Shown: positions 26,985 to 36,065, counted from the first letter of the stretch. The stretch: DNA of 64,000 bases from an uncultured Eubacterium sp. (GCA_934351445.1 CAKRIZ010000002.1:123836-187835), one strand, 5' to 3'. Translations and numbers: made by a program. Notes: a model not told the origin generated them from the letters alone.

Positions 26985-28322
26985 TCACACTGCCCCATAG
27001 TGATACTTTTTCCGGCATCCGACAAAAAATGTCACCGTCACGCACAGTGTCAGCAGCTCAGCGACAACGACCGCACTCCAGATTCCATTCATGCCGAACA
27101 TGCCTGGCAGGATGAGCACCGCCCCAATCTGGAATACAAGTGTCCGCAGAAATGAAATCACCGCAGACACCACCCCATTGTTGAGCGCTGTGAAAAATGA
27201 TGATCCAAATATATTGAATCCATTGAGCAGATACACAAGGCAGAAGATCCGAAATCCCTGCTCGGTCATCGCCAGCAGCTCACTGTCATAGCCGACAAAC
27301 AGTTTCGATGCCGGATATGCGAGAAGCTGTGCGAGCACCGCGAGTCCCACGCCCCATACACCGATCAGCTTCAGGCTCTTGTGAAACAGGCTCCGCAGTT
27401 CGTCATTGTTGCCTGCTCCGTAGTGAAAGCTCACAATCGGCGCACTGCCGATCGAATATCCTAAAAAGATCGAGATAAATACAAAGTTCACATACATGAT
27501 CGTGCCGTAGGCAGCCACGCCGTTTTCCCCGACGAGTTCCAGCAACTGCATATTGTACAGCGCATTGACAATCGAACTGGAAATATTCGTCATGAGCTCA
27601 GAGGAGCCATTGACACATGTCCTTAGCAGGATCTTTCCATCAAAATGTGCCCGGCCAAGGCGCAGCAGGCTGGCATTTTTTCTGCCAAAGTAGAGAAGTG
27701 GGAACAAGCCTCCGATAAATTCCCCACACACAGTCGCTATACCCGCACCGGCGAGCCCCCAGCCAAAGATACCGACAAACAGCAGATCCAGAACCATATT
27801 CGTCACACCGGCTGTCACGATCACACCCAGACCGAGCTTGGGCTTCTCCGCAGTCACAAAAAAACTCTGAAAGACGTTCTGCAGCATGAATGCCGGCATT
27901 GATATAAGCGTCAGTCTGCCATACAGGATGCAGTTTTCCAACAATTCCCCCTCTGCCCCGATCGCGCGCGCAACCACCGGCACAAACAGTTCTCCGAGTA
28001 TCGTCAACGCAATGCCTAAGATAGCTGTCACATAGACCAGCATGGAAAAATATTCATTTGCCTTCTCATGTCTGCCTTCGCCCAGCGTTTTTCCTACGAT
28101 CGCACTGCCTCCGGTTCCGAGCATAAAACCAAGTGCCGAAATGCCCATCATAAACGGCAGGATCAGGTTAATCGCCGCAAGCGCGGTTTTGCCGACATAA
28201 TTGGATACAAACAGCCCATCCACCACGCTGTAGATGGACGTGAAGATCATCATCACGATAGACGGAAATACAAACGTCAATAATTTCTTATAAGTAAAAT
28301 GCTCTGATAACTGTATTTTCAT
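26985..28322 (-). CDS. MATE-family efflux protein
   Basis: A 445-residue multidrug and toxin extrusion type transporter with about 12 membrane helices in two similar halves. Typical segments are FPSIVMMIFTSIYSVVDGLFVSNYVG near the N-terminus and FISIFLGYSIGSAPIVSFHYGAGN in the second half. Such pumps export cationic compounds using sodium or proton gradients; the substrate is unknown. The ATG at 28322 has AAGGGG about 6 bases upstream, preferred over a GTG nine codons earlier. The gene lies between two inverted copies of a 32-bp sequence. Confidence 0.93.
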   Translation of the reverse strand: MKIQLSEHFTYKKLLTFVFPSIVMMIFTSIYSVVDGLFVSNYVGKTALAAINLILPFMMGISALGFMLGTGGSAIVGKTLGEGRHEKANEYFSMLVYVTAILGIALTILGELFVPVVARAIGAEGELLENCILYGRLTLISMPAFMLQNVFQSFFVTAEKPKLGLGVIVTAGVTNMVLDLLFVGIFGWGLAGAGIATVCGEFIGGLFPLLYFGRKNASLLRLGRAHFDGKILLRTCVNGSSELMTNISSSIVNALYNMQLLELVGENGVAAYGTIMYVNFVFISIFLGYSIGSAPIVSFHYGAGNNDELRSLFHKSLKLIGVWGVGLAVLAQLLAYPASKLFVGYDSELLAMTEQGFRIFCLVYLLNGFNIFGSSFFTALNNGVVSAVISFLRTLVFQIGAVLILPGMFGMNGIWSAVVVAELLTLCVTVTFFVGCRKKYHYGAV

Positions 28323-28496
28323 TCTTTCCCCTTTATCATATATTTTCACGGTTTTGCATTACCGAATCATATTTTTACGGTCTCAGCAGCAAGTGCTTCG
28401 ACCTGTACTGACCATACTAAATAGCTACTTTTTCTCAATAAATTTATGTAGAATCTTGTAATTTCATATTCTGTGCGCTAAACTTGAAACGAATTA

Positions 28497-28528
28497 GTTA
28501 CTGGAACGAGGTACGAGTGAACAGTAAC
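28497..28528. repeat. 32-bp repeat, inverted partner of 26416-26447
   Basis: This 32-bp sequence is the exact reverse complement of bases 26416-26447. Its own ends GTTACTG and ACAGTAAC are inverted with an interior mismatch, so it can form a hairpin. It lies upstream of both the MATE gene (minus) and the DUF362 gene (plus). Confidence 0.8.
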
Positions 28529-28579
28529 ACGAATTATTCTACAAAAGTATTATCATATTTTTTCAGGAGGTACACTAAT

Positions 28580-29701
28580 ATGGCAAAATCAGCTGTTTAT
28601 TTTACCACATTCAAGACCAGTGATCACGAAAATCTTCTGCAGAAACTCCACCGTCTCATGAAAAGCGCCGGTTTTGAGCAGATTGATCTACAGGATAAAT
28701 ATGCCGCTATCAAGATCCATTTTGGCGAGTATGGCAATCTGTCATTCCTGCGTCCAAACTACGCGAAAGTCGTAGCTGACTACGTCAAAGAACGCGGTGG
28801 CAAGCCTTTCCTCACCGACTGCAACACGCTCTATGTCGGCAGCCGTAAAAATGCACTCGACCATCTGGATACCGCTTATGTCAACGGCTTCTCCCCGCTG
28901 CAGACCGGATGTCATGTACTGATTGCCGATGGACTCAAGGGCACGGACGAAACGATTGTCCCGATCAACCAGACATACGTCAAAGAAGCGAAGATCGGTC
29001 ATGCCATCATGGATGCCGATGTATTTATCTCCCTGACTCATTTTAAAGGTCATGAAATGGCGGGCTTTGGAGGCACTCTGAAAAATATCGGTATGGGCTG
29101 CGGCTCACGCGCCGGCAAGATGGAGCAGCACTGTGACGGCAAGCCCAGCGTCGTCAGAATCGATGATTGTATCGGCTGTGGCGCATGCTCACGCATCTGT
29201 GCACACGATGCCCCGGTCATCAAAGACAAAAAGGCTTCGATCGACCATGACAAATGCGTCGGCTGCGGCAGATGCCTCGCTGTCTGTCCAAAAGATGCCA
29301 TTGAAGCTGACTACAACGATTCTGTCGCTATGCTCAACTACAAGATGGCAGAATATTCACTCGCTGTCTGCCAGAACCGCCCGTGTTTCCACATTTCCCT
29401 GATCTGCGATGTATCACCGAACTGTGACTGCCATCCTGAAAACGATATTCCGATCATTCCGAATGTCGGCATGCTCGCTTCGTTTGATCCGGTCGCCCTT
29501 GATCAGGCATGTGCCGATCTGTGCAACGCACAGACACCGATCAAAGAGAGTATCCTCGGAGAGAACATCGCGAAACACGACAACCACGAAGGCCACGACC
29601 ATTTCCATATGACACACCCTGATACCGAATGGAAATCCTGCCTCGCACATGCGGTAGAGATCGGTCTTGGCTCTGCTGATTATGAACTGATCACCATTTA
29701 A
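28580..29701 (+). CDS. DUF362 protein with two 4Fe-4S clusters
   Basis: A 373-residue protein. An N-terminal DUF362 domain (about 1-190) includes AIKIHFGEYGN, FLTDCNTLYVGSRKNALDH and HFKGHEMAGFGGTLKNIGMGCGSRAGK. It is followed by two ferredoxin motifs, CIGCGACSRIC and CVGCGRCLAVC. A C-terminal part has more cysteines and a His-rich stretch HDNHEGHDHFHMTH that might bind metal. The family is common in anaerobes and presumed to be an electron carrier, but the partner is unknown. The start at 28580 has AGGAGG 9 bases upstream; a longer open frame runs through the 32-bp repeat and is not used. Confidence 0.9.
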   Translation: MAKSAVYFTTFKTSDHENLLQKLHRLMKSAGFEQIDLQDKYAAIKIHFGEYGNLSFLRPNYAKVVADYVKERGGKPFLTDCNTLYVGSRKNALDHLDTAYVNGFSPLQTGCHVLIADGLKGTDETIVPINQTYVKEAKIGHAIMDADVFISLTHFKGHEMAGFGGTLKNIGMGCGSRAGKMEQHCDGKPSVVRIDDCIGCGACSRICAHDAPVIKDKKASIDHDKCVGCGRCLAVCPKDAIEADYNDSVAMLNYKMAEYSLAVCQNRPCFHISLICDVSPNCDCHPENDIPIIPNVGMLASFDPVALDQACADLCNAQTPIKESILGENIAKHDNHEGHDHFHMTHPDTEWKSCLAHAVEIGLGSADYELITI

Positions 29702-29719
29702 TCCGATCTGTCAAACAGA

Positions 29720-30415
29720 TCACGAATTGATCTCAGACATAAACTCCGCAAAACCGGCGCCGGAAGGAATCGCACAAAATTCCATCTGTGCGCCGGTCTT
29801 CGGATGTGTAAAACACAGTCTGCTGCTGCAGAGCGCAAGTGGCTGCCCGGCTTCGGATAGCTGCTGTCCACCATATTTGACGTCCCCGACAAGCGGATGT
29901 CCTGCCGCCGCAAGCTGTACACGGATCTGATGATGCCTGCCCGTATCTAATATGATATGGAGCAGGCTTTTTTCATTCTTTACCGCCAGCCGCTCATAGG
30001 ACAATCGTGCCTCTTTCCCCTCGTCTGTGCCTCCCGGCACTACTTCGGACATATTGGTACGCCCATCCCGCCGCAGCATATGTACGAGTGTATCCGCCTG
30101 CGGTGTGACGCCCTGTACCACTGCATAATATTCTTTGGAAAATCCACGGTCTGTCATCGACTTGCCGAGTGCGGCAGCCGCCTCTCTCGTCTTAGCAAGC
30201 ACAATCAATCCCTCTACCGGCTGATCCAGCCGGTGTACCAGATAGATTCCACCGCTCCCGCCCTGTGCCGCGCGCCGGTTCGCAAGCAGGCTGAGCAGAT
30301 CCTGCTGCCTGATATTCTTCGTCTCCACAGCCAGAAACGGTGGCTTGTGGACGACAAGAATCTCGTCATCCTCATACACCATCATCCGCTCCAGTTGTCT
30401 CGTTGTCACCCTCAT
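29720..30415 (-). CDS. RluA-family pseudouridine synthase
   Basis: A compact RluA-type pseudouridine synthase of about 231 residues. The N-terminus MMVYEDDEILVVHKPP is typical, the catalytic motif is HRLDQPVEGLIVLAK with the essential Asp, and the C-terminus has TGRHHQIRVQLAAAGHPLVGDVKYG. There is no S4 domain, so it belongs to the small YhcT/TruC-like group; the target RNA base is unknown. The start is uncertain: Met at 30415 follows AGGAGAGG, while Met at 30388 or 30385 fits the usual family N-terminus. All options overlap the end of the upstream permease gene. Confidence 0.9.
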   Translation of the reverse strand: MRVTTRQLERMMVYEDDEILVVHKPPFLAVETKNIRQQDLLSLLANRRAAQGGSGGIYLVHRLDQPVEGLIVLAKTREAAAALGKSMTDRGFSKEYYAVVQGVTPQADTLVHMLRRDGRTNMSEVVPGGTDEGKEARLSYERLAVKNEKSLLHIILDTGRHHQIRVQLAAAGHPLVGDVKYGGQQLSEAGQPLALCSSRLCFTHPKTGAQMEFCAIPSGAGFAEFMSEINS

Positions 30416-31493
30416 ATGCATCCTCTCCTGCCGCTTTTTTGCTATAAATCTGCCAGATCAGAAACGCGCTGACCGGTCCCAGCAAAAAGCCTCCCTTTGA
30501 ATATACTTTTACACCTACATAGATGCTGATCAGCACCGCAAGCGGCGGTACACCGATCTTTTTACCGATTAACCTCGGTTCCAGCGACTGTCTGGTGAAA
30601 CTCGTCACCACGTACAATACTACAAACCATACACCTGTTGCATACCGTTTTGTCAGGAAGCGCCACAGTGCCCACGGCAGAAAACAGATACCGGTTCCGA
30701 GAAACGGCAATGCATCACAGATGCCGATCGCCACACCAATCAATAGGAAATGCGGCTGTCCCGCCACAAAAAGCCCCGCCACGCAAATGCCTGTGATCGT
30801 CGCCATAATGAGCAACTGCGCCCTCACATATGTCTGACCGACACCCTTCACCGTCCGCCCAAAACCTTCATGAAATAATCCGCGCAGTGCATTTCCCAGA
30901 TCTTCCAGTAATTGTTCATAGCCGGATAGCATGAGCAATGTACTCACGATCGTCACGAGCACATATGCCATCGCCCGCAACGTGCTGCTGCTTAGATTTT
31001 TCCAATTATCCAGTATGCCCACCGGATCAAGCCGCATGCTGCGGTCACGGATCGCGTGTACCAGAACGCGGTAATCATCCGGCTCCATAATCCAGCGCCC
31101 AGTGATCGCATGCAGCTGCTCACAACACCCATTCCATAAGGTATGTCCCTGCGAGATGAACTGATCCGCCCATGTATTCCGGTTCATATAATAGCTGCTG
31201 CCTGCCACGATCCCATAACAGATGGCGCAGACGGCTAATAACAGAATCAGCATCCCCGTAAACAATGCCAGATAGCTCGCTGCCTCCCGCCGCACATGCA
31301 TGCGCCGTTCAATTTTTCGTCTGAGTGGATATAACATACCTGCGACGATAAATCCGACACAAAAAGGGAATACTACCGGCAGTATATATTCCATCGCAAC
31401 ATATACTGCCAGAGTAATCCCTGTCAATCTGATCCATCGATACCATCTGAAAATGTCCCTGTTTTTTCCAAAATTCTTTCCCTGCTCATTCAT
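30372..31493 (-). CDS. AI-2E-family permease, YtvI-like sporulation membrane protein
   Basis: A 373-residue integral membrane protein with about eight helices. YILPVVFPFCVGFIVAGMLYPLRRKIERRM at the N-terminus and FLGTGICFLPWALW plus SLEPRLIGKKIGVPPLAVLISIYVGVKVYSKGGFLLGPV in the C-terminal half are diagnostic of the PF01594 family. The Bacillus relative YtvI is sporulation-associated; the transported substrate is unknown. Its 3' end overlaps the RluA-type gene, so the two are cotranscribed. Confidence 0.87.
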   Translation of the reverse strand: MNEQGKNFGKNRDIFRWYRWIRLTGITLAVYVAMEYILPVVFPFCVGFIVAGMLYPLRRKIERRMHVRREAASYLALFTGMLILLLAVCAICYGIVAGSSYYMNRNTWADQFISQGHTLWNGCCEQLHAITGRWIMEPDDYRVLVHAIRDRSMRLDPVGILDNWKNLSSSTLRAMAYVLVTIVSTLLMLSGYEQLLEDLGNALRGLFHEGFGRTVKGVGQTYVRAQLLIMATITGICVAGLFVAGQPHFLLIGVAIGICDALPFLGTGICFLPWALWRFLTKRYATGVWFVVLYVVTSFTRQSLEPRLIGKKIGVPPLAVLISIYVGVKVYSKGGFLLGPVSAFLIWQIYSKKAAGEDAYEGDNETTGADDGV

Positions 31494-31540
31494 AATGGTA
31501 GTATGTACACGAGCAGGGAATCTATCACTGGAAGTTAAAG

Positions 31541-31903
31541 CTATTTTCCGATCACAGCTTCTACACCAGAGATCATACGTGCCGCCTCAAGCGGTTTTGC
31601 CATAAATCCGGCTCCACCGAGCGCACCACCCTTTTCACACGTTTCAGGACTCACATCTGCCGTCAGAAAGATCACCGGCACATCTGCCCATTCTTCATTT
31701 GCACGGATCTGACGCATCACCTCAAAACCATCCATATCCGGCATCAGAATATCCAGCAATATGAGATCCGGTACATTTTTCGTCAGATAGTTCAGTGCCA
31801 TTTTACCCGAAGGCACAGGAATCACCTTATAGGCCGGTGACAGAATCTTCATCGCGTTATTTAAATTTAACTTATCATCATCAACAACCAATATCGTCTT
31901 CAT
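31541..31903 (-). CDS. Single-domain response regulator (CheY-like)
   Basis: A 120-residue receiver domain without an output domain. The acidic pair is in VVDDDK, the phosphoacceptor Asp51 is in LLDILMPDMDGF, Thr is in VIFLTAD, and the conserved Lys is in FMAKPL. The ribosome site GAGGAGA is good. It lies about 100 bp downstream of the OmpR-type regulator gene and could be part of that unit, or a shuttle for another kinase. The partner is not evident. Confidence 0.9.
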   Translation of the reverse strand: MKTILVVDDDKLNLNNAMKILSPAYKVIPVPSGKMALNYLTKNVPDLILLDILMPDMDGFEVMRQIRANEEWADVPVIFLTADVSPETCEKGGALGGAGFMAKPLEAARMISGVEAVIGK

Positions 31904-32005
31904 CTTATGCTCTCCTCATCTGCCTGAATAACTACAGCTTCGCTGTGGAACGCTTGCTTTGCCTTCACCACACACTCTCCACCACGTTCTTTTACGATTC
32001 AAGCC

Positions 32006-32695
32006 CTACAGCTTGAATCTGTAACCTACGCCCCATATGGTTTCTATATACTGCGGCTTGGCGGTGTTGTATTCGATCTTTTCACGGATCTTTTTGATGT
32101 GGACTGTGACCGTCGCAATATCTCCTTCAGGCTCCATTTCCCAAATTGTACTAAATAATTCCTCTTTTGAAAAGACCCGATTCGGATTTTCTGCAAGAAA
32201 CGTCAACAGATCAAATTCTTTTGTCGTAAACTGTTTTTCCTCATCATTGACCCATACACGCCGCGCTGTCTTGTCAATACGGATCCCACGGATCTTGATC
32301 TCATTACCACGTGCTGCACCGGGTGAAGTCAGCATGTCATAGCGCGCCAGATGCGCCTTCACACGCGCCACCAGTTCACTCGGCGAAAACGGTTTCGTAA
32401 TATAATCATCCGCTCCGAGCCCCAGGCCACGGATCTTGTCGATATCCTCCTTTTTGGCTGACACCATGAGAATCGGCACGTTTTTCTTGTCCCGGATCTC
32501 CCTGCATATATCAAAACCATCCATATCCGGCAGCATCAGGTCCAGAATAAACAGATCAAAATCTTCCTCCAGCGCGCGTTCCAGTCCTTTGCGTCCATTC
32601 TCCTCGATCTCCACCTCAAAATTGCTCAGTTCCAGATAGTCTTTTTCAAGCTCCGCAATCGAGATCTCATCCTCAATAATCAGTATCTTCTTCAT
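32006..32695 (-). CDS. OmpR/PhoB-family response regulator
   Basis: A 229-residue regulator with a receiver domain (phosphoacceptor Asp52 in FILDLMLPDMDGF, Lys in YITKPFSP) and a C-terminal winged helix (FTTKEFDLLTFLAENPNRVFSKEELFSTIW...TVTVHIKKIREKIE...IETIWGVGYRFKL). Its start overlaps the end of the histidine kinase gene by 4 bp, so the two are a coupled two-component pair. The stimulus is unknown. Confidence 0.95.
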   Translation of the reverse strand: MKKILIIEDEISIAELEKDYLELSNFEVEIEENGRKGLERALEEDFDLFILDLMLPDMDGFDICREIRDKKNVPILMVSAKKEDIDKIRGLGLGADDYITKPFSPSELVARVKAHLARYDMLTSPGAARGNEIKIRGIRIDKTARRVWVNDEEKQFTTKEFDLLTFLAENPNRVFSKEELFSTIWEMEPEGDIATVTVHIKKIREKIEYNTAKPQYIETIWGVGYRFKL

Positions 32696-34206
32696 TCTGT
32701 TCCTCCTGTTGTCCCATCCGGCTGTATATCTGCTACCTGATATTTGCGGATCACAAAATACATGATCGTTCCGATCCCGAGCTTTGATGTCGCCCAGATC
32801 TTGCCACCGTGATCCTCGATGATCTTCTTTACGATCGACAGGCCGATGCCGCTGCCACCCGTCGCGGAATTTCTCGATGCATCCGCACGGTAAAAACGGT
32901 CAAAAATGTAGGGCAGATCTCTGGCCGCTATTCCACGTCCGTTATCCTCGATCTCTACCTGGATAAAATCACCCACATCCTTGATCCTCATATGGACCAG
33001 CCCCTGTGGCTTGTCCATATATTTGAGTGTATTGCTGACAATATTATTGATCACACGGCCAAGCTGTTCCGGGTCAGCGATGATCAGTGTATCATCTGAC
33101 ACATAGTTCATATACTGCAGGGATACATTTTTCGACTCCAGTTCCATCGACAGATCTTCCACACAATCACGAAAGTAATCTGCCACATTGAGCTTGTTAA
33201 AATTGTACGGAATACGGTTCGTATTGATCTGTGAGTATAATGTCAGTTCGTTGACCAGCCGCGTCATTTCGTTGGTCTTATTATATATCGTTTTGATATA
33301 ATGATCCATCTTCTCCGGCGTGTCGGCGACGCCGTCGATGATGCCCTCCACATAACCACGCACTGCCGTGAGCGGTGTCTTCAGGTCGTGTGAGATGTTA
33401 CTGATGAGTTCGCGGTTCTGACGCTCGTTATTCAGACGTTCCTCCGAATATTCCTTGAGCCTTTTACGCATTTCTTCAAAATTCTGGCACAGTTCCCCGA
33501 TCTCGTCGTTGGTCTCTGCCTCGATGGTAAAATCGAGGTTATCCTCCATTATATTTTTTGTCGCGATCTGCAGCTTGCGGATCGGATTGATCATACCACT
33601 ATAGATCCAGATCGCCAGCATACTCGCCGTAAAGATCAGGATCAGCACAACAGATACCGCCATATCAATGATCATCTTCTTGAGTTCCGGTATGATCTCA
33701 CCTACATTACTGATGATAAATACCGAACCGGGTGTCCCATCCGAAAACTGAAAATCCACCTGTTTGATCAGTGCATGTGCCTCATTATCCATATAGACAC
33801 CCATGTCCTCATCACGTTCTTCTCCGGTATACTCCGGCAGATTATCCGGTACTTTATGCGCCTTCTCCCGATCAAGATAATAGATCTGTGACCCCTTTCG
33901 CACGAGCAGATAAGAATTCTTGTCCTGCAGCGACTCGTCCATCTTTTTCAGATATTCGACATCTTCAATCTGCGCTGGATCAGTATCTGCCAGATTCATC
34001 AGTGTCTCATAGTTCTTTTCCGTATAACGGTTCAGTAACTGAACCGTATTAAGCAGGTACGTATAATCCGAAGCTTCGATTCCATAATTTTGTTCCAGTT
34101 CCTTCATCTGTAGGTGACGAAGGCTGAAAAATGCCGCTTCTACGAGCAGGATAGGTACAAATATGATCGTGCAGAATGCAATCAGTAATTTCGTGCGCTG
34201 TTTCAT
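32692..34206 (-). CDS. Membrane sensor histidine kinase
   Basis: A 504-residue kinase. TM1 is at about residues 8-28, an extracytoplasmic sensor at 29-178, TM2 at 180-203 and a HAMP domain at 204-255. The dimerisation/phosphoacceptor helix LISNISHDLKTPLTA has His273. The ATPase domain has NNIVSNTLKYM, DNGRGIAARDLPYIFDRFYRAD and GSGIGLSIVKKIIEDHGG. The start at 34206 is supported by TGGAG about 10 bases upstream. The gene precedes its response regulator with a 4-bp overlap, an order opposite to the more usual regulator-first arrangement. Confidence 0.95.
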   Translation of the reverse strand: MKQRTKLLIAFCTIIFVPILLVEAAFFSLRHLQMKELEQNYGIEASDYTYLLNTVQLLNRYTEKNYETLMNLADTDPAQIEDVEYLKKMDESLQDKNSYLLVRKGSQIYYLDREKAHKVPDNLPEYTGEERDEDMGVYMDNEAHALIKQVDFQFSDGTPGSVFIISNVGEIIPELKKMIIDMAVSVVLILIFTASMLAIWIYSGMINPIRKLQIATKNIMEDNLDFTIEAETNDEIGELCQNFEEMRKRLKEYSEERLNNERQNRELISNISHDLKTPLTAVRGYVEGIIDGVADTPEKMDHYIKTIYNKTNEMTRLVNELTLYSQINTNRIPYNFNKLNVADYFRDCVEDLSMELESKNVSLQYMNYVSDDTLIIADPEQLGRVINNIVSNTLKYMDKPQGLVHMRIKDVGDFIQVEIEDNGRGIAARDLPYIFDRFYRADASRNSATGGSGIGLSIVKKIIEDHGGKIWATSKLGIGTIMYFVIRKYQVADIQPDGTTGGTE

Positions 34207-34230
34207 CCAGTCATTGCTCCAGTCATGAAA

Positions 34231-34264
34231 AATAGGATTGATACCGTTCGATACCAATCCTATT
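34231..34264. promoter_or_regulatory. Inverted repeat in the histidine kinase leader
   Basis: Arms AATAGGATTG (34231-34240) and CAATCCTATT (34255-34264) are perfect complements around a 14-base centre, 25 bp upstream of the kinase start and just after a TATAAT-like box on the minus strand. It could be an operator, perhaps for the regulator encoded downstream, or a 5' hairpin. Confidence 0.5.
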
Positions 34265-34323
34265 ATAACATAATTTTCACACAACATTTCTAAAAAAAGT
34301 ATAAAGTTCAGACACCTGCCTAT

Positions 34324-35505
34324 TTATAAAGCCTTTTTTAATACCTCTGCCTTATCGAGCGCCTCCCACGGAAGATCCAGATCCAGTCTGCCGAAATGAC
34401 CATACGCTGCGGTCTGACGGTAGATCGGTCTGCGCAGATCCAGCATCTTGATAATACCTGCCGGGCGCAGGTCAAAATGCTCACGGATCAATGCTACCAG
34501 CTTGTCATCAGAGAGTTTACCGGTTCCGAAGGTATCTACCATGACAGAAGTCGGCTCTGCCACACCGATTGCATAAGATAACTGGATCTCGCAACGCTCA
34601 GCAAGACCTGCAGCTACGATATTTTTTGCTACATACCGGGCTGCATACGCTGCGGAACGGTCAACCTTGGTACAATCCTTGCCGGAGAATGCCCCGCCGC
34701 CGTGACGTGCATATCCACCATAGGTATCTACGATGATCTTACGTCCAGTCAATCCGGCATCTCCGTGCGGTCCACCGATAACGAAACGTCCGGTCGGATT
34801 GATGAAGAACTTCGTCTTGTCATCTACCAGCTCTGCCGGGAGAATCGGATCAAATACATACTTTTTGATATCCTCATGGATCTGCTCCTGTGTCACATCC
34901 TCATCATGCTGTGTAGATAAAACAACTGCCTCGAGACGCTTCGGCTTACCGTTCTCATCATATTCCACTGAAACCTGTGTCTTTCCATCAGGGCGCAGAT
35001 ACTTCAATGTGCCATCCTTGCGCACTTTGGTCAGCTGTAATGCCAGCTTGTGTGCGAGTGAGATCGGATAAGGCATGTACTCCTCTGTCTCATTGGTCGC
35101 ATAACCGAACATCATACCCTGATCACCCGCTCCGGTATCCAGATCATCGGTCAGATCGCCAGCCTTTGCCTCCAGCGCCTTATCGACACCCATTGCGATA
35201 TCCGCAGACTGCTGATCCAGCGCTACCATAACTGCACAGGTGTTTCCATCAAATCCGGTCTTGGCATCGTTGTATCCGATCTCATTGACGGTCTGACGGA
35301 CAATCGCCGGAATATCCAGCTTTGCCTGTGTTGTAATCTCTCCGGTCACAAGTACAAATCCGGTACAGCATGCAGTCTCACACGCTACACGGCTCATCGG
35401 ATCCTCTGCCATACATGCATCCAAAATCGCATCAGATACTGCATCACAGACTTTATCTGGATGTCCTTCTGTCACGGACTCTGATGTAAATAATAATTTT
35501 TCCAT
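34324..35505 (-). CDS. metK: S-adenosylmethionine synthetase
   Basis: A 393-residue enzyme that makes SAM from methionine and ATP. Signatures are [24 protein letters not shown], the hexapeptide-like [56 protein letters not shown] and a C-terminal [12 protein letters not shown]. The ATG at 35505 has AAAGGAGG 6 bases upstream; an open frame continues to 35580 through palindromic leader DNA and is not used. It is controlled by the SAM-I riboswitch upstream. Confidence 0.97.
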   Translation of the reverse strand: MEKLLFTSESVTEGHPDKVCDAVSDAILDACMAEDPMSRVACETACCTGFVLVTGEITTQAKLDIPAIVRQTVNEIGYNDAKTGFDGNTCAVMVALDQQSADIAMGVDKALEAKAGDLTDDLDTGAGDQGMMFGYATNETEEYMPYPISLAHKLALQLTKVRKDGTLKYLRPDGKTQVSVEYDENGKPKRLEAVVLSTQHDEDVTQEQIHEDIKKYVFDPILPAELVDDKTKFFINPTGRFVIGGPHGDAGLTGRKIIVDTYGGYARHGGGAFSGKDCTKVDRSAAYAARYVAKNIVAAGLAERCEIQLSYAIGVAEPTSVMVDTFGTGKLSDDKLVALIREHFDLRPAGIIKMLDLRRPIYRQTAAYGHFGRLDLDLPWEALDKAEVLKKAL

Positions 35506-35527
35506 TCGTTCCTCCTTTGAAAATAAA

Positions 35528-35640
35528 GAATCGCGCGCGATTCTTTCGCGCACGAGCGGTATGCGCAGCATATACTTCATTTCCGCGAGATGCGCATCCT
35601 CGCGGAGCGTTTTATGTGATAGGAATTTCCTAGCACATAA
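35528..35640. repeat. Stacked palindromes between the riboswitch terminator and metK
   Basis: Three perfect inverted repeats in about 110 bp: GAATCGCGCGCGATTC (35528-35543), CCGCGAG/CTCGCGG (35583-35605) and TTATGTG/CACATAA with an inner GGAATTTCC (35612-35640). The DNA is more GC-rich than its surroundings. It looks like an inserted intergenic element. Confidence 0.6.
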
Positions 35641-35672
35641 AAAATCCGCTTATTTCAAAAAATAAGCGGATT
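35638..35672 (-). terminator. SAM riboswitch terminator
   Basis: AATCCGCTTATT (35643-35654) and AATAAGCGGATT (35661-35672) form a perfect 12-bp stem, followed on the minus strand by a U tract. It is the expression platform of the SAM-I riboswitch. Confidence 0.85.
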
Positions 35673-35689
35673 GATTGCGATATCAAATC

Positions 35690-35788
35690 CTCTTATTGTT
35701 CGACTACTCGCTCAGGTTGGCACCTTCCGAAACCGGGGTTGCCGTGACTTCACAGATCCTATGTATCTCCATCACTCTGAATAAGGGA
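35690..35788 (-). ncRNA. SAM-I (S-box) riboswitch of metK
   Basis: On the minus strand the closing helix CTTATT...AATAAG encloses AGAGTGATGGAG, CACGGCAACC and AAGGTGCCAACC, in the order of the S-box core. Bound SAM would favour the downstream terminator and reduce metK expression. This is a standard arrangement in Firmicutes. Confidence 0.93.
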
Positions 35789-35802
35789 TATTGTTTGTGT
35801 TA

Positions 35803-35831
35803 ACCATACTCTATTTCATTCAGAAAGTCAA
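35803..35831 (-). promoter_or_regulatory. Promoter of the metK leader
   Basis: On the minus strand TTGACT (35826-35831) and TATGGT (35803-35808) are separated by 17 bp, about 15 bp before the riboswitch begins. Confidence 0.6.
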
Positions 35832-35843
35832 CCATTATTTTTT

Positions 35844-36007
35844 GTAACAGTTCAGCCATGGCTTAAAAAACGAAGACATCATGCTTGCATGAATGGATTC
35901 GTTTGATAAGCCATGAGGTGAGCGCCGGATTATGAGCAAAGTTAACTGCGAAGCAGTGGGAAAACGCCGTCAGGCGTCTTTGCGAATGGCGCGGGCTGAA
36001 CTGTTAC
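35844..36007. repeat. 164-bp hairpin element with 14-bp terminal inverted repeats (complete copy B)
   Basis: The ends GTAACAGTTCAGCC (35844-35857) and GGCTGAACTGTTAC (35994-36007) are perfect inverted repeats. Inside are CATGGCTTA/TAAGCCATG with ACGAA/TTCGT and CATGC/GCATG nested within, then ACTGC/GCAGT and ACGCC/GGCGT hairpins. There is no reading frame. A truncated copy is at 6625-6717, a right-end remnant at 18514-18544, and the terminal sequence recurs at 26394. It has the form of a miniature inverted-repeat element. Confidence 0.8.
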
Positions 36008-36036
36008 ATTTTTTTTCACTTTCTGTCATCTGTTTA

Positions 36037-36065
36037 TTGACAAACTTTGTTTTTATACACATAAT
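36037..36065 (+). promoter_or_regulatory. Promoter of the HD-GYP gene
   Basis: A perfect TTGACA (36037-36042) and CATAAT (36060-36065) are separated by 17 bp. The predicted first transcribed base is at or next to 36072, the A of the start codon. Confidence 0.7.
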
